NCBI GenBank assembly: GCA_029961685.1
Contig: JARWKL010000011.1
Location: 3,474,501 to 3,538,500, forward strand
From: Aristolochia californica
Taxonomy: Eukaryota; Streptophyta; Magnoliopsida; Piperales; Aristolochiaceae
DNA: 64,000 bases
Direction of reading: 5' to 3'
Under the pieces are notes generated by a model, which worked only from the letters and a program-made list of their open reading frames with translations, was not told where the DNA came from and made no database searches. The number at the start of each line of letters is the position of its first letter. Positions within the stretch are counted from its first letter, which is position 1. This document shows, piece by piece, positions 44,860-56,072 of the stretch. The position numbers and the translations under genes were made by a program.

Positions 44860-46990
44860 TGGCTTTCTCATAACCGGTGGTGGAAATTATTCCAAACAAT
44901 GGTAAGAAGAAAGTCTCTAAAACTGACTCTTGTTTTACTTTTTTGAATCTAGGCTCGAGAAGGCGGAGTGCCAATGCTCGGGTTGGGAGGAGAAGATTCA
45001 ATAAGTGGTGGTTTGAGAACATAGCCTTGAAGCAATTCAAGGGCTAGAGGATGATATGCATGTCGTCATTGCAGTTCTAAATGCAAATACTTGCCAAGAT
45101 CTCGACGATATGCAAACTAAGTTGGAAGAGATGCGGACGAGAATTGTGATTCTTGAGCTAGCCATTTTGAATAGGGAAATGATTCTTATGCACATGAAGA
45201 TCAAGGTTCCTGAGTCTAAACCGTGCGAGGGCATATGAGATTCTAAGGCGATCGAGAGCTTCTCATTGCAAGTTGAGCAACACCTCAAAGCTTCAAATCT
45301 CACGTATAAGGAAGTAAATGTTAGTGTTGCATCTATGTTTCTCATTGATGATGCTATCTTGTGGTGGAGAAAGAGGATCGGTTATTCCAAGGATGCTGAA
45401 AACTCGGTTGACACTTGGAAAGATTTCTAGCACGATTTGAAGCGTCATTTCTTTCTCGAAGATGTCGATTACCTAGCTCGAAAGGAATTGCGTGCATTGA
45501 AGCAAAAATGTATGATTCTTGAGTTTATTCATTCTTTTTACTTCTTTAATGTTAAGAAATTCTAATATGATCGATGAGGATCGCTTGTTTTCTTTTCTTG
45601 CTGGACTTCATCCTTAGGTTGAACAAGAGGTGAGGCTTTGGGAGATGAAGACGCTTGCAACCACTTTAGCTACCACAGAGAAGTTAGTAGATTTTGAGAG
45701 AAAAACTAATGATAAAGTTGACACATCTATGGATAGAAATGGGAATAATGAGAACTATAAGAAGCAGTCTTCTTGGAGACGGACTTTTGAGAAAGACAAA
45801 TGACATGGAGAAAAGAAAAAGAACTACATGATAAAAGTTAATCCTAAAAATTGAAAGATTATTTATTTTCTTTGTGAAGGAGATCACTTGGTGAAGGATT
45901 GTCAAAGTAAAAAAATGCTACACAATGCTATCAAAGTGGACAATGGAGTCAGTCAATCATGTGATGATCAAGATGTTAAGGAACGTTGGGTTAGTTTGTT
46001 GATGTTGTTCAACTCAATCCGAGCAATGGTTGACAAATTGGTAAGGCCTAAACTGATTTTTCTTGATGTGTTGTTAAATGATGGCAAAGTGAAAGCTCTT
46101 GTTGATTCGAGAGCTACCCACGACTTCATCTTGGAGGAGGAAGCAAGACGATTACATTTAAGGTGGGAAGAGGCAGATAGTCGAATAAAAGCTATCAATT
46201 CCAAAGCCAAAGTCGTGCTTGGGTGGACAAGCATGTTCATGTTGTTGTTGGGAAGTGGGTTGGATTTTAAAATTTTGTTGTAGATCCTTTGGACTATTTT
46301 AATGTAATCTTTTGGGTGAATTTCCTTTGTTAAAGCAAAACCTTTGTAATATCCTATATGGGGATGATAAGGATTACGGATGAAGATGGACCTTGTGTAA
46401 TTTTTGGTGTAGGGGACTATGTAAAAGGGAAAACAACAATACTTTTAGCCCTCCAACTTAAGAGGGGTCTTAAGGGTGGAGAGTCCAATTTTGTTATTTT
46501 TTGAAAGTGAAGAACATTGGGTTGAAGGTGAATCCATACCAGATAAAGAGGAGGAAGTAAGGATTTCATACCGGAAGAATTGTCAAAGAACTTGCCTCCA
46601 TGGAGGGAGGTTTCAAACAAGATCAAGGGTGATCAAAGTGCAAAAAAATCAACTTTGGCACAAATTTGCTTTGATCCGAAGGTGCTTTAGAAGCAATTCG
46701 TAGAGGAACCAACAGACCAGTTTTCTGACTTGGGCACGTTTGTGTTTGTGCCAACCAAGTATGCAATGGAGGAGGCATTTGCGATGGGACTGTAAACTCT
46801 TGTATCATTTGTCACATTTTTTAGCAAGTTTAGGAGAAGTGTAATTGACTTGCGTTTAGCCAAATGATCAAGAGTGCGCATCAATTTGGTAGGTATTTCT
46901 TCTCAGCCATCAAGGAAGGTAATTCGACGAGGATGTCAACATTCTTGTGTCGGGGGAATGATATGGTTTTAAAATAAGTTATCAATTGTT
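44860..46990 (+). pseudogene. Ty3/gypsy gag-protease relic
   Basis: Gag at 45056-45700: coiled-coil-like DDMQTKLEEMRTRIVILELA, then [31 protein letters not shown] and DLKRHFFLEDVDYLARKEL (retrotrans_gag). A decayed zinc knuckle at about 45865-45905 reads YFLCEGDHLVKDC, with the first Cys changed to Tyr. Aspartic protease at 46030-46300 reads KVKALVDSRATHDFILEEEA, with the catalytic DSGA motif altered to DSRA, and DPLDYFNVIF. It ends in unreadable sequence before RT, so the element is truncated. Confidence 0.82.
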
Positions 46991-47333
46991 GCACCATTTA
47001 CACCCTAAGTGTTGCCCAATCTCATAGATCTTTGACTTAGCCAGGAACTTGACAAATCAAATCTCATGGACACAGATTCATTATTTCAACGAGTGATTTG
47101 CTGTGAAATATGTATCCGATCCAAACATTTTAACCATCATTAGGTGTGGCATCGAACCAAGCCGGTTCGAGAGCGACTCCAGGTCGGCTCGGTTTGATTC
47201 GATTTATCTGGATCTCAAACCGAGTTCGAGATCCAGATAAGGCTTGTTTGAATTAACGAGCTGAGCTTGACTGAACCAAGGTTCGGTTCGAAAGCTCATG
47301 AGCCGACTCATTAACGGGCACAAGAGAGCGAGT

Positions 47334-47335
47334 GT

Positions 47336-47366
<31 letters not shown>

Positions 47367-47371
47367 GGGGG
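47334..47371. repeat. (GT)n followed by a 22-G run
   Basis: GTGTGT run then 22 consecutive G (47350-47371). The ORFs over it (poly-Gly) are artefacts. Confidence 0.9.
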
Positions 47372-47768
47372 AGGATTCTTCCTCCCCTCTTCACCGTCGA
47401 GCCCCTCCCGTCCGCTGTTGTGGCTGCCTCTATCGCTGTTGACAACTGCTCGCCGATCGCCTTCGCCACTGCTCAGTTTGATTTCTTCCTCCCTTCATCT
47501 GCCTTCACCTCTATTTTTCATCATCTTCGCCTCCGTCGCAATCGTCATCTCCAACGACAGGTCCTCGCTGACGCCACTAGACCCCCTTCCCTCTGCTTCG
47601 TCTTGGCAGAAAACCAGAGACACCTAAGTTAAAGGGAGAAATAATTCCATCCCCCCCACACAGGAAGACGATTTTACACGTGTGAGATCATAAGCAAGTG
47701 AAAAAAAAACTTTTTCTTAAACTTTGGTTCTCCCTTCCTCATGGCTCTTGAAGAAATTGAAAAGACAT

Positions 47769-47870
47769 TTTAGTAGAAATACTTTTCTAGGGACTATTAG
47801 TGTTTTTTTTAAGAAATGTTGAAAAACCATTTTTAGTAGAAATACGTTTCTAGGGACTATTAGTGCCTCA
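47769..47870. repeat. 63-bp direct duplication, MITE-like
   Basis: TAGTAGAAATAC, then TTTCTAGGGACTATTAGTG occurs at 47771 and 47834. The same sequence, inverted, is at the left edge of the window (1-90). Confidence 0.75.
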
Positions 47871-48649
47871 TGTTTTTTTTTTAAAAAAATTAATTGGAAA
47901 TTCTTATTAAAAAAAATATAATTTTCTAAGTAAGGTTTTCTTGCCAAGATGAGCTAGAAAACCGTATAGAAAATTTTTGAATAAGTATTTGGTAGTTGAT
48001 GTTGTAATACTTTTAGCATGAGGCAATTTTTATAGAAATTTTGTGTTTGACATTTTATTTGATTAAAAATTTATCGATAAGTATAGTAATATATTAGATT
48101 GATTATTAATTTTTATTTATTTCCCTAGAAGAGGCAATTTGAGGTCCATTTAACTTTCCTAAGAAGATTTTAAAATATTTCTTGTAATTTTCTATAAGTC
48201 ACTAATAGTAATAGGATTTTATTTAAAGTTTTTTTTGGAAATATGTTTCCTAGGAAAAACTAAATTTTCAACCAGGGGCACTAAGAAGGCCATAGTAAAT
48301 TTATGGCCAGATTAAAAAATTATAAAATAAGCTAGACAACATTTGGGGTAAAAAAAGATTAATATTGGTGCGTTCTAATCCATTATCAAGATTCAATCCC
48401 GAACCTCCCCTATCATTAATTTTTTAAAATGTATGCATAATTTTATATATAATTTATTTGACATATATTTTATGTAGAATATTAAAAGTAGGTTATGCTC
48501 GAACTCAGCTAGAGCTCGAGCTCGAACTCGGTTAAAATTATTAGACTCGATGCTAGGGTCGGCTCGAGCTTGAGTTCGAAATATTTAAATCAAGATCAGC
48601 TCGAATATAAGAAGGTTCAGACTCAGCTGGGTTCGATGTGTCACCCTTA

Positions 48650-48718
48650 TGCCCAATTTTAAGTAGAGGTCATGTCCAATTTTATGTGGAGGTGATGCCC
48701 AATTTTATGTAAAATGTA
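48650..48718. repeat. 23-bp tandem repeat, 3 copies
   Basis: GCCCAATTTTA-type units begin at 48651, 48674 and 48697, exactly 23 bp apart. They lie between the two CTCGAG-rich copies. Confidence 0.85.
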
Positions 48719-48989
48719 TGCATAATTTTATATATAATTTATTTGACATATATTTTTAGAAAAATTTTAATGTATGTTAGAGCTCAAACTCGAGACATGT
48801 ATTTTTTGAAAAGTTATAAATGAATGTTGGAGCTAGAGCTCGGTTAAAATTATTGGACTCGAGCTCGATAACAATTTTAGGCTCGAGGTTGGGCTCGACT
48901 CGAACTCAAGTTCGAAATATTTAAATCAAACTCGGCTCGGACATAGGGAGGTTCGGGCTCGACTCGTTGCCCCCCTACATCATTAAAAT

Positions 48990-50020
48990 GGTTTCATTCA
49001 AAGACTTCCATAAACTAAAATAACTATCAAACTATTCGCTTTCATTTGGCTACATCTCTCAAGAGCCAATAGTGAGGATCTTTTATCAAGACTGAAGTGA
49101 CCCATGATGCTAATGCCGATAAAAGCCTGTCTATCAGATTAGAGCAACATCAACGACCAAAACAGAAGAAATGAACACACATTCTGAATTCATCAGTTGT
49201 GACATACTGAACTTCATCTTCTCGACATACCTTTGCAAGCATAAGTCTTCAATACTATATGAAAGCATCATCCAGAAGGTCTAAGTTGTTCTAAAGGCAA
49301 CGTTAACATCCATCTCCAACTTGTCTACAAAACCAGGAAAGTTTGAATGAGATTTTCTGCCAACCCAACCAACAAATCCACCTAAAGCATTTGGTGTTTC
49401 TGAGGCTGCTAATTTCTGGGTGTAATGAACTTCGATCTCGGCAGCCTTGCATCTGCCGTACTATATACAAGACCATTGAATTCTGCTGCTTTGAATTCCT
49501 AGGTAATAGATTCCTACGGAACATCGTCGGTATCTCTCCACCACCAGCTTGTCACAATCACCCCATCTTCGTCGGTATCTCTCCACCACCAGTTTGTCAC
49601 AGCCACCCTCATCGTCATCGTCGTCGTCACCGACTCACCTACCTGGTCAGCTTAGTACCAGAATATCTAGGAATAAGTCAGTTTTTTTTTTAATCCCATT
49701 CTCGGATTCATTGGATTTGAGAAGGCAGTTATTCAGCTGTAAGTTCACAATCTAAGCAGCCTATCTTCATTCTAATTTAAAGAATGATCATTGAAGTACA
49801 ACCTTCTAGAAAACACTTGTTAATTATGTATGCGTTAATAAATGATAGGAGGGAGTGCAGTCAATCTGGGCTCTTTGTCAGCCGAGACTTTTCTTCTTCT
49901 CGGAAGAATTGAAACTGATTGACTTGGACCGTGCAAACAATTCAAGAACGAATTTCTGCCTCTTGTTCTCTTCTCTAAATTGGATCGTTTGTGATCGACT
50001 TTCGTCAATCGTGTACTATC
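48990..50020. other. Intergenic stretch; 45-bp x2 repeat at 49524-49613
   Basis: No recognised gene. A 45-bp unit (TCGTCGGTATCTCTCCACC at 49525 and 49570) is repeated twice inside a chance-looking 116-codon frame (49343-49693). Confidence 0.45.
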
Positions 50021-50058
50021 ATCTGTATGATAGAGATAGAAATAAAAAATAAAGATAA

Positions 50059-51074
50059 TGATAGAGATAAAAATAATTAGTGATTAAATTAGAGACAGAC
50101 TCAAATTGTAGAGTTGTAATATCCTATTATCTATGTTGTAACTCTTTAAATAATGTATATCTGATTAATAATAATTACAGTAATATTATTCTACATTCTT
50201 ATATTCCACATGGTATCAAAGCTCCCTATTGATTAATCAGAACCAGTCTGCCATCGCTGAAAATCCTTATCAGAAGTAACCTCCAGTCCATTGCCGCCAC
50301 CCATACCTAGTACTTTTCTCTTCCCTTTTTCGTATAATTTAGCCAAAGATTTCTCAAAAAAAAAAAAAAAAAATTGTTGCCAACCTCCCTCGTCTTCTTT
50401 GTCGCCCATCACCGTCAACAACCGTAGCCATCGTCTTCGCTCTCCTCGCTGTCGCCGCCTTTCGACCCTACGGCCACACCGCCGCCCAAGAGTTCTTGCC
50501 CGACAAAACTGAGATACCTAAGTTGAGGGGGAAGCCCCGTCCTACACAATGTGCAAAACCCCTCATTGAAGAACCTCTTGATCCTATTTGGACGATGCAA
50601 TTTCATCCTCTTCAATCGTTGTTCTTCCACCGGACGATGCGATTTCGTCTATCCCACCCAATACCCTTCCACCGGATGATGCGATTCTGTCCACCCCAGC
50701 CGCTACTGTTCTGCCAGACGATGTGATTCCATTCGCCTCAGCCGGTACTCTTCCTCCGAACGATGCAATTCCGTCTACCCTAGCTGCCTCCAATGCCACT
50801 GCTCTTCTCAACAGCTACCAATGCCGTTGTTCTCTCCAAACCACTTTTGAGAACACATTTCCTCTTTTTGAAGATCAAGATTGGACTCGCCTCTCGGAAC
50901 TCCATCTTGCGGGGCACGATAGAGATAGAGATAAAGATAACTAGTGATTGAATTAGAGACACACTCAAATTGTAGAGTTGTAATCATCTACTGTCTCTGT
51001 TGTAACTCTATAAATAGTGTACATCTGACAAATAATAATCACGATAATATTATTCTATATTCCTATATTCTACG
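50059..51074 (+). mobile_element. Short non-autonomous LTR element (TRIM-like) with internal repeat
   Basis: 5' LTR 50059-50210 (possibly from 50028, where the head is duplicated) starts TGATAGAGATAAAAATAA and ends TATTCCACA. PBS TGGTATCAAAGC at 50211. 3' LTR 50917-51074, preceded by CTTGCGGGGCA as polypurine tract. LTRs align over ATTAGAGACA, ACTCAAATTGTAGAGTTGTAA and ATTATTCTA. Internal region only about 0.7 kb, with an A run at 50357-50373 and the 42-bp repeat. No gag or pol. No obvious target duplication. Confidence 0.85.
50591..50800 (+). repeat. 42-bp tandem repeat, 5 units, coding-compatible
   Basis: GA(C/T)GATGCGAT-type words start at 50591, 50633, 50675, 50717 and 50759, exactly 42 bp apart. 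In the frame 50588-50944 each unit is 14 codons of the form LPPDDAISSxPxxT (PPDDAI, LPDDVI, PPNDAI variants). The frame stays open for 118 codons into the 3' LTR. Confidence 0.92.
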
Positions 51075-51123
51075 TTGTAGACCTTTTCTTCGTAACCATT
51101 ATCATGTCCATCTCCATCATTGT

Positions 51124-51321
51124 CGTAGCCGTCTTCTAAGGTCTCGTCAGTGCCATGAACACCACTGCTTGTTTCACCACCAATCCACCTAAAATGACTT
51201 CTGCAAGTTTCAAAATTTTGGTCGTCCCCGTCTTCTAAGGTCTAGTCTGTGCCATGAACACCACTACTTGTTTCACCACCAATCCACCTAAAATGACATT
51301 TGCAAGTCTCAAAATCTCATT
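51124..51321. repeat. 99-bp tandem duplication
   Basis: GTCTTCTAAGGTCT at 51131 and 51230, followed in both by GCCATGAACACCACT and CACCACCAATCCACC. Two near-identical units just downstream of the TRIM-like element. Confidence 0.92.
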
Positions 51322-51752
51322 CATGTTTTAATCATAGAATGCATTCACAAAATTTATTTTGGTTTCTTATTTAAGCATGTCCAATGCTGAATGCAAGCAT
51401 CAAACGTCCCCCATTATTGCTTTGTGCTAATTATATTGACAAGTCAAGCCTTTCATTTTCACTCTTTCCTCTTCATTTGTCACCAATATGTCCACTTTGG
51501 CATTTAAACCTTTCTTCCCTCTAACAAGTAGACAAACTTTGCATTATTGATGTATTTTCGTTTACAAGGCATGACCACTTACAAATTGGAAAACATAAAT
51601 AAATTCAATAGGCATATTTCTTACTTAAAGTTTACTATGATTACATATTTATAATTATTATAATGGTAAAAAAGGAATTTTTTTTAAACCTAGTTTACTT
51701 TTTACTTAATTTTTTGTATTTTATATAATATTAAATTATCTATATTTAGAAG

Positions 51753-52182
51753 TGTTGGAAGATGGGCCTAAACCCACACGACTAAGGAAGACCTACATAT
51801 CCAAGTGTGTAGGAAGATGGGCCCAATCACATAATATATGGACCCACCATGGTCACAAGTATGTGGGATCCACCATGATCACGTAAGGTGACATGAGAAG
51901 TCTTACACATTAAGAAGTCTTATAGAGCCAAAATTATTATGGAAGCAGATCTCATAGAAGAGTTTCAATTTAAAAGTATTTTAGTCATGTTAGTTTTGTA
52001 TTTATATTGGGTTATTTAATTATGCTAGGACTTATCTTAAAGTGTTAGAGTTTGAGTATAATTGGAACAAAAGTAGTTTAATTGTAATTGAACTCTATAA
52101 CTTTCTTCTATTATCAATAAACTTGCATGTACTCTGATTATAATAAATCAATGAAGTATTTTTCTTTTCCATAAATTCAATA
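51753..52182 (+). repeat. Solo LTR of family N1
   Basis: Starts TGTTGGAAGATGGG and ends AAATTCAATA. The last 130 bp match, in inverse, the LTRs at 22744, 24302 and 42485 (TTCTATTAT-AATA, GTACTCTGATTATAAT, ATCAATGAA). Flanked by AGAAG (51748-51752) and AGCAG (52183-52187), a 5-bp duplication with one mismatch. Confidence 0.8.
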
Positions 52183-52635
52183 AGCAGTACGACATAAGGA
52201 TTCATCAACATATCCATCATCAATATCTAACATCTTGGATTTTGTCTTTTGCTTGTATTATTTTTTTGTACAATAGCCTACTCTCACAAAAGGGATTTTT
52301 CAGTAATTCAGTAGGCTACACAAGCCTAGACCCCCATAAGGATTTTCAACAACTCAGCAAGCGTACCAACATAGACCCACAAATGGATTTTCAACACCGT
52401 CTATCTAGACAAGGTCTTATGATTCGTACAGCAAAAGATGCAATTTTCCAACCCTTATTCGAGTACAACAATTTCTCCAAACTATTTGGAGTGAGACTCA
52501 AAGGCTTGATCCAAATTGCAAGATTACTTACTTACGATCCCAATGTATATTGCCTCTTACATGATTTAAAATTTTAGATAACTCGTATAGTCCTTAATAA
52601 TGATTTGATTTAAAAGTACCAATTCAATGTAAATG
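52183..52635. other. Unassigned stretch with a 111-codon ORF
   Basis: ORF 52242-52577 has no recognised family; it holds a short imperfect repeat (TAGACCC...GGATTTTCAACA at about 52328 and 52370). Probably non-coding. Confidence 0.3.
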
Positions 52636-52735
52636 TTATGGTCCTAGGTTAAGTACTTGGCTTTCTGCTACCTATCAGGCCAGTCTTTTGGGTAGTATTG
52701 GTTAGGTACTTAACATTTGGTATCAGAGCGGACGC
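52636..52735 (+). repeat. Cassandra-like LTR end without 5S, followed by PBS
   Basis: AAGTACTTGGCTTTCTGC, then CCAGTCTTTTGGGTAGTATTGG and TTAGGTACTTAACA match the first half of the Cassandra LTR at 41215-41016, but the 5S block that should follow is missing. TGGTATCAGAGC at 52718-52729 comes directly instead. What follows (GC-rich, to about 52880) has no coding domain. Confidence 0.6.
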
Positions 52736-52739
52736 CCAG

Positions 52740-53480
52740 TGTCGCTAGAGTGGGCCGTCGCTATAGCGGAGGGGGCGACTTAGAGGCTGGATTAAAATTA
52801 CTCGTGGGTCACAAAAAAAAGGTGGGTCGGGCTTGTGTTGCTAGATTGGGCCGTCGTGGACGTCAGCTCGTGAAAGTAGGATATGATGGGATTTGTTTTT
52901 TGAATTGGAGAATCTACACAAAAATAACTCAATTTAATTATTGATTTCAAAATTTCGAAAACCTTAAGGAGGTGCACGCACCAGGCACCACTTCTTTATC
53001 CACTCACGTTATAACGACACCATGTCCCGTCGTTTTTCCCCCGAATGCGACTTCTCATCGGATTATATTAGCCACGTATAAAATAATGACACGCGGCATA
53101 ATATAAAGCACGAATCGGTCTGGTCCACATTTGCCCAGATCCTAGGGATCGCTCGTGACTACAATCATGAGCGTAGGATCTAAGAAGACTGCTGACGTAT
53201 GAAATAAATATCACGTGACGTATTAAATAAATAAAAAAATAGGATAAAAAGAAAAAGAAGAATAGGACACGAGGAAGAATCAAAAAAGGATTTGTTCTAA
53301 AGCCATCACTGGACCGAGCCATGTACAACGAACCCTAACGCTCTTTCCGATGGAAGATTCTCGACCCTTGGATTTGGATGGAGACATCTCCAACGCTCGT
53401 TGCCCACCCAAGCAACTCCCTTTCTTTAAATTCCAAATGAGACGTTACGAGCTACCTGGTTCGTCTTCGTCTCTTTGGCC
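52740..53480 (+). promoter_or_regulatory. Upstream region of the ERF gene at 53481
   Basis: Contains a G-box CACGTG at 53212-53217 (TCACGTGACG), GACGTA at 53194 and a TATA-like TATAAAATA at 53078, with another AT-rich candidate TATTAAATAAATA at 53220. A 100-codon upstream frame starts at 53350 and overlaps the ERF start out of frame. G-boxes bind bZIP/bHLH factors; function here is inferred. Confidence 0.4.
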
Positions 53481-53885
53481 ATGGAGGAAAAAGGAGGAGA
53501 GGTCCGTTACAGAGGAGTTCGGAAGCGGCCATGGGGGAAATTCGCTTCCGAGATACGCGATTCGACGAGGCAAGGTGCACGGGTGTGGCTTGGTACTTTC
53601 AATACTGCCGAAGAGGCAGCGCGCGCGTATGATCATGCTGCGTATGCCATGAGAGGATCGCTCGCTATTCTTAACTTCCCCCATGAGCATTACTCTCACG
53701 AAGAAAAACCGTTCTCTCATTCATCCTTCTCATCGTCTTCTTCTTCTAATTTTTCATATGAAGCGAGAACGATGGGTTCGATGAGTTCTCCATCCAAAGG
53801 GCAAGTTATCGAATTTGAATACTTGGATGATAAGGTGTTAGAGGATCTACTTCAGTTTGAGGAGGAGAAGGGCAAGAAAAACTGA
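53481..53885 (+). CDS. AP2/ERF transcription factor, EDLL-motif type
   Basis: Encodes 134 aa in one exon. I chose the ATG at 53481 ([14 protein letters not shown]); the frame extends only from a TTG. One AP2/ERF DNA-binding domain covers about residues 9-67: [12 protein letters not shown], then [20 protein letters not shown] and AAYAMRG. The ERF-type residues Ala14 and Asp19 of the domain are kept (Ala22, Asp27); the usual second Ala is Ser23. A Ser-rich linker follows, then an acidic C-terminal [14 protein letters not shown], the EDLL activation motif of the ERF098-like part of group IX. Such factors bind GCC boxes in the nucleus and act in ethylene/jasmonate defence responses; that role is inferred from the family. 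Confidence 0.95.
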   Translation: MEEKGGEVRYRGVRKRPWGKFASEIRDSTRQGARVWLGTFNTAEEAARAYDHAAYAMRGSLAILNFPHEHYSHEEKPFSHSSFSSSSSSNFSYEARTMGSMSSPSKGQVIEFEYLDDKVLEDLLQFEEEKGKKN

Positions 53886-55130
53886 TGATAGTTTCAAATA
53901 TTTTTAAAAAACTATACGAGAGTTTCATACTTCATTTAATATTAATTCACCCTGCTTGAACGGGTCCTTTATGTATGATTATTCAAGTGCCACCTTTTGG
54001 CCATAGGTATTGTTCGTTTAATCTATGAAAGCTAAACATATTCTCATTGTCAATGGAACATTGAACATGGAAGAAGAATCTTTGGGTCTTGTTCTATTAT
54101 AATTTCTTTCTCCTTTTCGAAGTGGCTGTAATATTCAAACAGGGTATTCATCATGGTTTTTTTTTACTGTTTTTAGTCTCTAATTCTAAAAGTGCAACTT
54201 CGGTCAAACATGAACAGTAGCAGTTTCTGCAACTTCAGTTTATCTCCTTCTTTCTTCCCTCTTCTCTATAACGATTTCTGTCCAAATGCCCGAATTCCTC
54301 ACTCCTGCCAGCACTCTCCCGCAGTGCTTCTTTCCCACGTCTTCCTCTATTAGAGTAGCTCGGAAGGAGATACACTTTAACAAGTCCTGATCAGGCACGC
54401 TAGGGGAGGATTCAGTTGCATTTTTTTTTCCCAGTAAAATGGGGAGTTTCAGAGCTGTTTTATAGCTCAATATGTTTGATCGTTACCTCTCAGCTGGTAT
54501 TTTCTCGAATAACCAGCTCCATCCTTTGATGATAACTGCTAAGATTGTGGGGAGGTTCCAGTCTTTCTCATTCCTCCACCTCTCACAGAAGAATTAAGCT
54601 GTAATAAATGATTCTTTTGAGTTGAAGCTTTAATTGCATCAAGCATCTTGAGTAAAAGACAGCGAGAGGGCTTCTGCGGAAACAGGGATGGCTGCTGGAG
54701 TGGCGGGGAGGGGGCGGCTGGCCTTATGGAATCCTCTCTGTGCTCATTTTGTTACTTTAATGAGGATCATGTTTGGCTCATTTTCGCTTTTCTTTTAAAA
54801 TCTTATAGTAAAGATTTAAATAATCTTAAAATTCTCAACTCTAACAGATTTTGTTGAGTGTTCTTAGAATTAGCTGCGGAAGTACAAAATCTAACAAGCT
54901 GCATTCAGAAATATGACTGCCATGTTGGGTAAGTCAACGTATTTTCCCTTCGTTGGTCATTTTTAGTTGCTAAGACAAGCCTTGCTTTGTCTTTCTAGTC
55001 TTCCAGAAATAAAAATTAATAATTGGTTTTGAAAACAAAATTAAAGATAAAAATTAATATCCCTTTTGTAACATATTCTTAAGAAAAAATATAAAGATAA
55101 GGTAAACATAAAATAGAATAAAGTATCAAA
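53886..55130. other. ERF 3' flank and intergenic DNA
   Basis: No recognised gene. A small GC-rich patch lies at about 54655-54725. Short ORFs on both strands show no family pattern. Confidence 0.4.
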
Positions 55131-55787
55131 TATATTAAATAGAAAATAAAATAATTTCTTCCTTTAATTCAGTAATTAGAGGATATAATTTCCCTTGATT
55201 GATTTCTATTGATTGAGATGACTGAGGAATAGATCTTGTAGGAGGATCATGAGTAACCAAGGATCTTTGTGGTGGGTTCCTCAAATGATTTATTGTAGGA
55301 GATGATCTTCTAGAATTTTCTTGAGATGGCTGGCTTAGATTCATGCAAGAGGATGCCCTCCCTTGCATGGTTTTCCTTTGACTTATGCAAGCGGACATCC
55401 TTCCTTGTATGGCTTTTGGTTGAGTGGTGATGTAACATCACATCTCAAGTGGATTTGAGAGACTGAATGAACATTCAACTTGCTTGGTGGTAAGGAGGTG
55501 ATGTCGATTGATAGGGCGATGCTTAGTAAAAATGTTTACAAGTTGGTCAATGGCGGACTTGAAGACATCCCATGGTCACCTTTTACTGAAAAAAATGTAA
55601 TCAATTCCTACGTTTTACAACAAAAGTGATAGGTAAGGTTGTGAGATAAATATACAACACTTAAATTATCAGATAAAAGAACATAAGGCCACTTTGAAAA
55701 AATATGTAATATTTTAGAAGAAATTGAAATCATGTAATTTTTGCACAAGCAGTAGCTATTGCCTTGTATCCAACTTCTATTAGTTGA

Positions 55788-56045
55788 TTAGGCAATTTTA
55801 GGTTGTTTTTTTGTTGACCAGGAAACTAGATTATTTCCTAGGAAAACAATATAGCTTGTGGTTGATCTCATTGTCAGAGGGCAACCACCCCAATCAACAT
55901 AAAAAAAGGCAAGGATGTCTAGAGTATAAGGTATGGGAAAAAAAAAGTCATAATCAAGATTTCCTTTGAGATATCTAATAATATGTTTTATTAAGGTGAA
56001 GTAAAAATCAATGGGAGAGTGCATATATTGAGCTACAAGATTCAC
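55788..56045 (-). pseudogene. Copia RNase H part
   Basis: MNLVAQYMHSPIDFYFTLIK, then IIRYLKGNLDYDFFFP, FYVDWGGCPLTMRSTTSYIV and LVSWSTKKQ are standard copia RNase H blocks. The catalytic region DADWAGC reads YVDWGGC. Confidence 0.85.
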
Positions 56046-56072
56046 TGAGTAGAAGATATCATCTTGTAAGAG

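Larger units (their letters stand above)
47143..48977. mobile_element. hAT-like element with 8-bp duplication CATCATTA
   Basis: CATCATTA at 47135-47142 and 48978-48985 flanks a 1.8-kb block whose ends are GGTGTGGCATCGAACC and, reverse-complemented, TAGGGGGGCAACGAGTCGAG. 8-bp duplications are the rule for hAT transposons. Inside are two inverted copies of the CTCGAG-rich end (48424-48650, 48703-48977), a GT/G run, a GC-rich CT-rich segment and a MITE-like repeat. No transposase frame is visible, so it is non-autonomous or composite. Confidence 0.6.

Noticed and set aside
47298..47632. ORFs with a poly-Gly run
   Set aside because: Produced by the GT/G run and GC-rich repeat inside the hAT-like element.
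52242..52577. 111-codon ORF downstream of the N1 solo LTR
   Set aside because: No family similarity; contains a small local repeat; too little support to call a gene.
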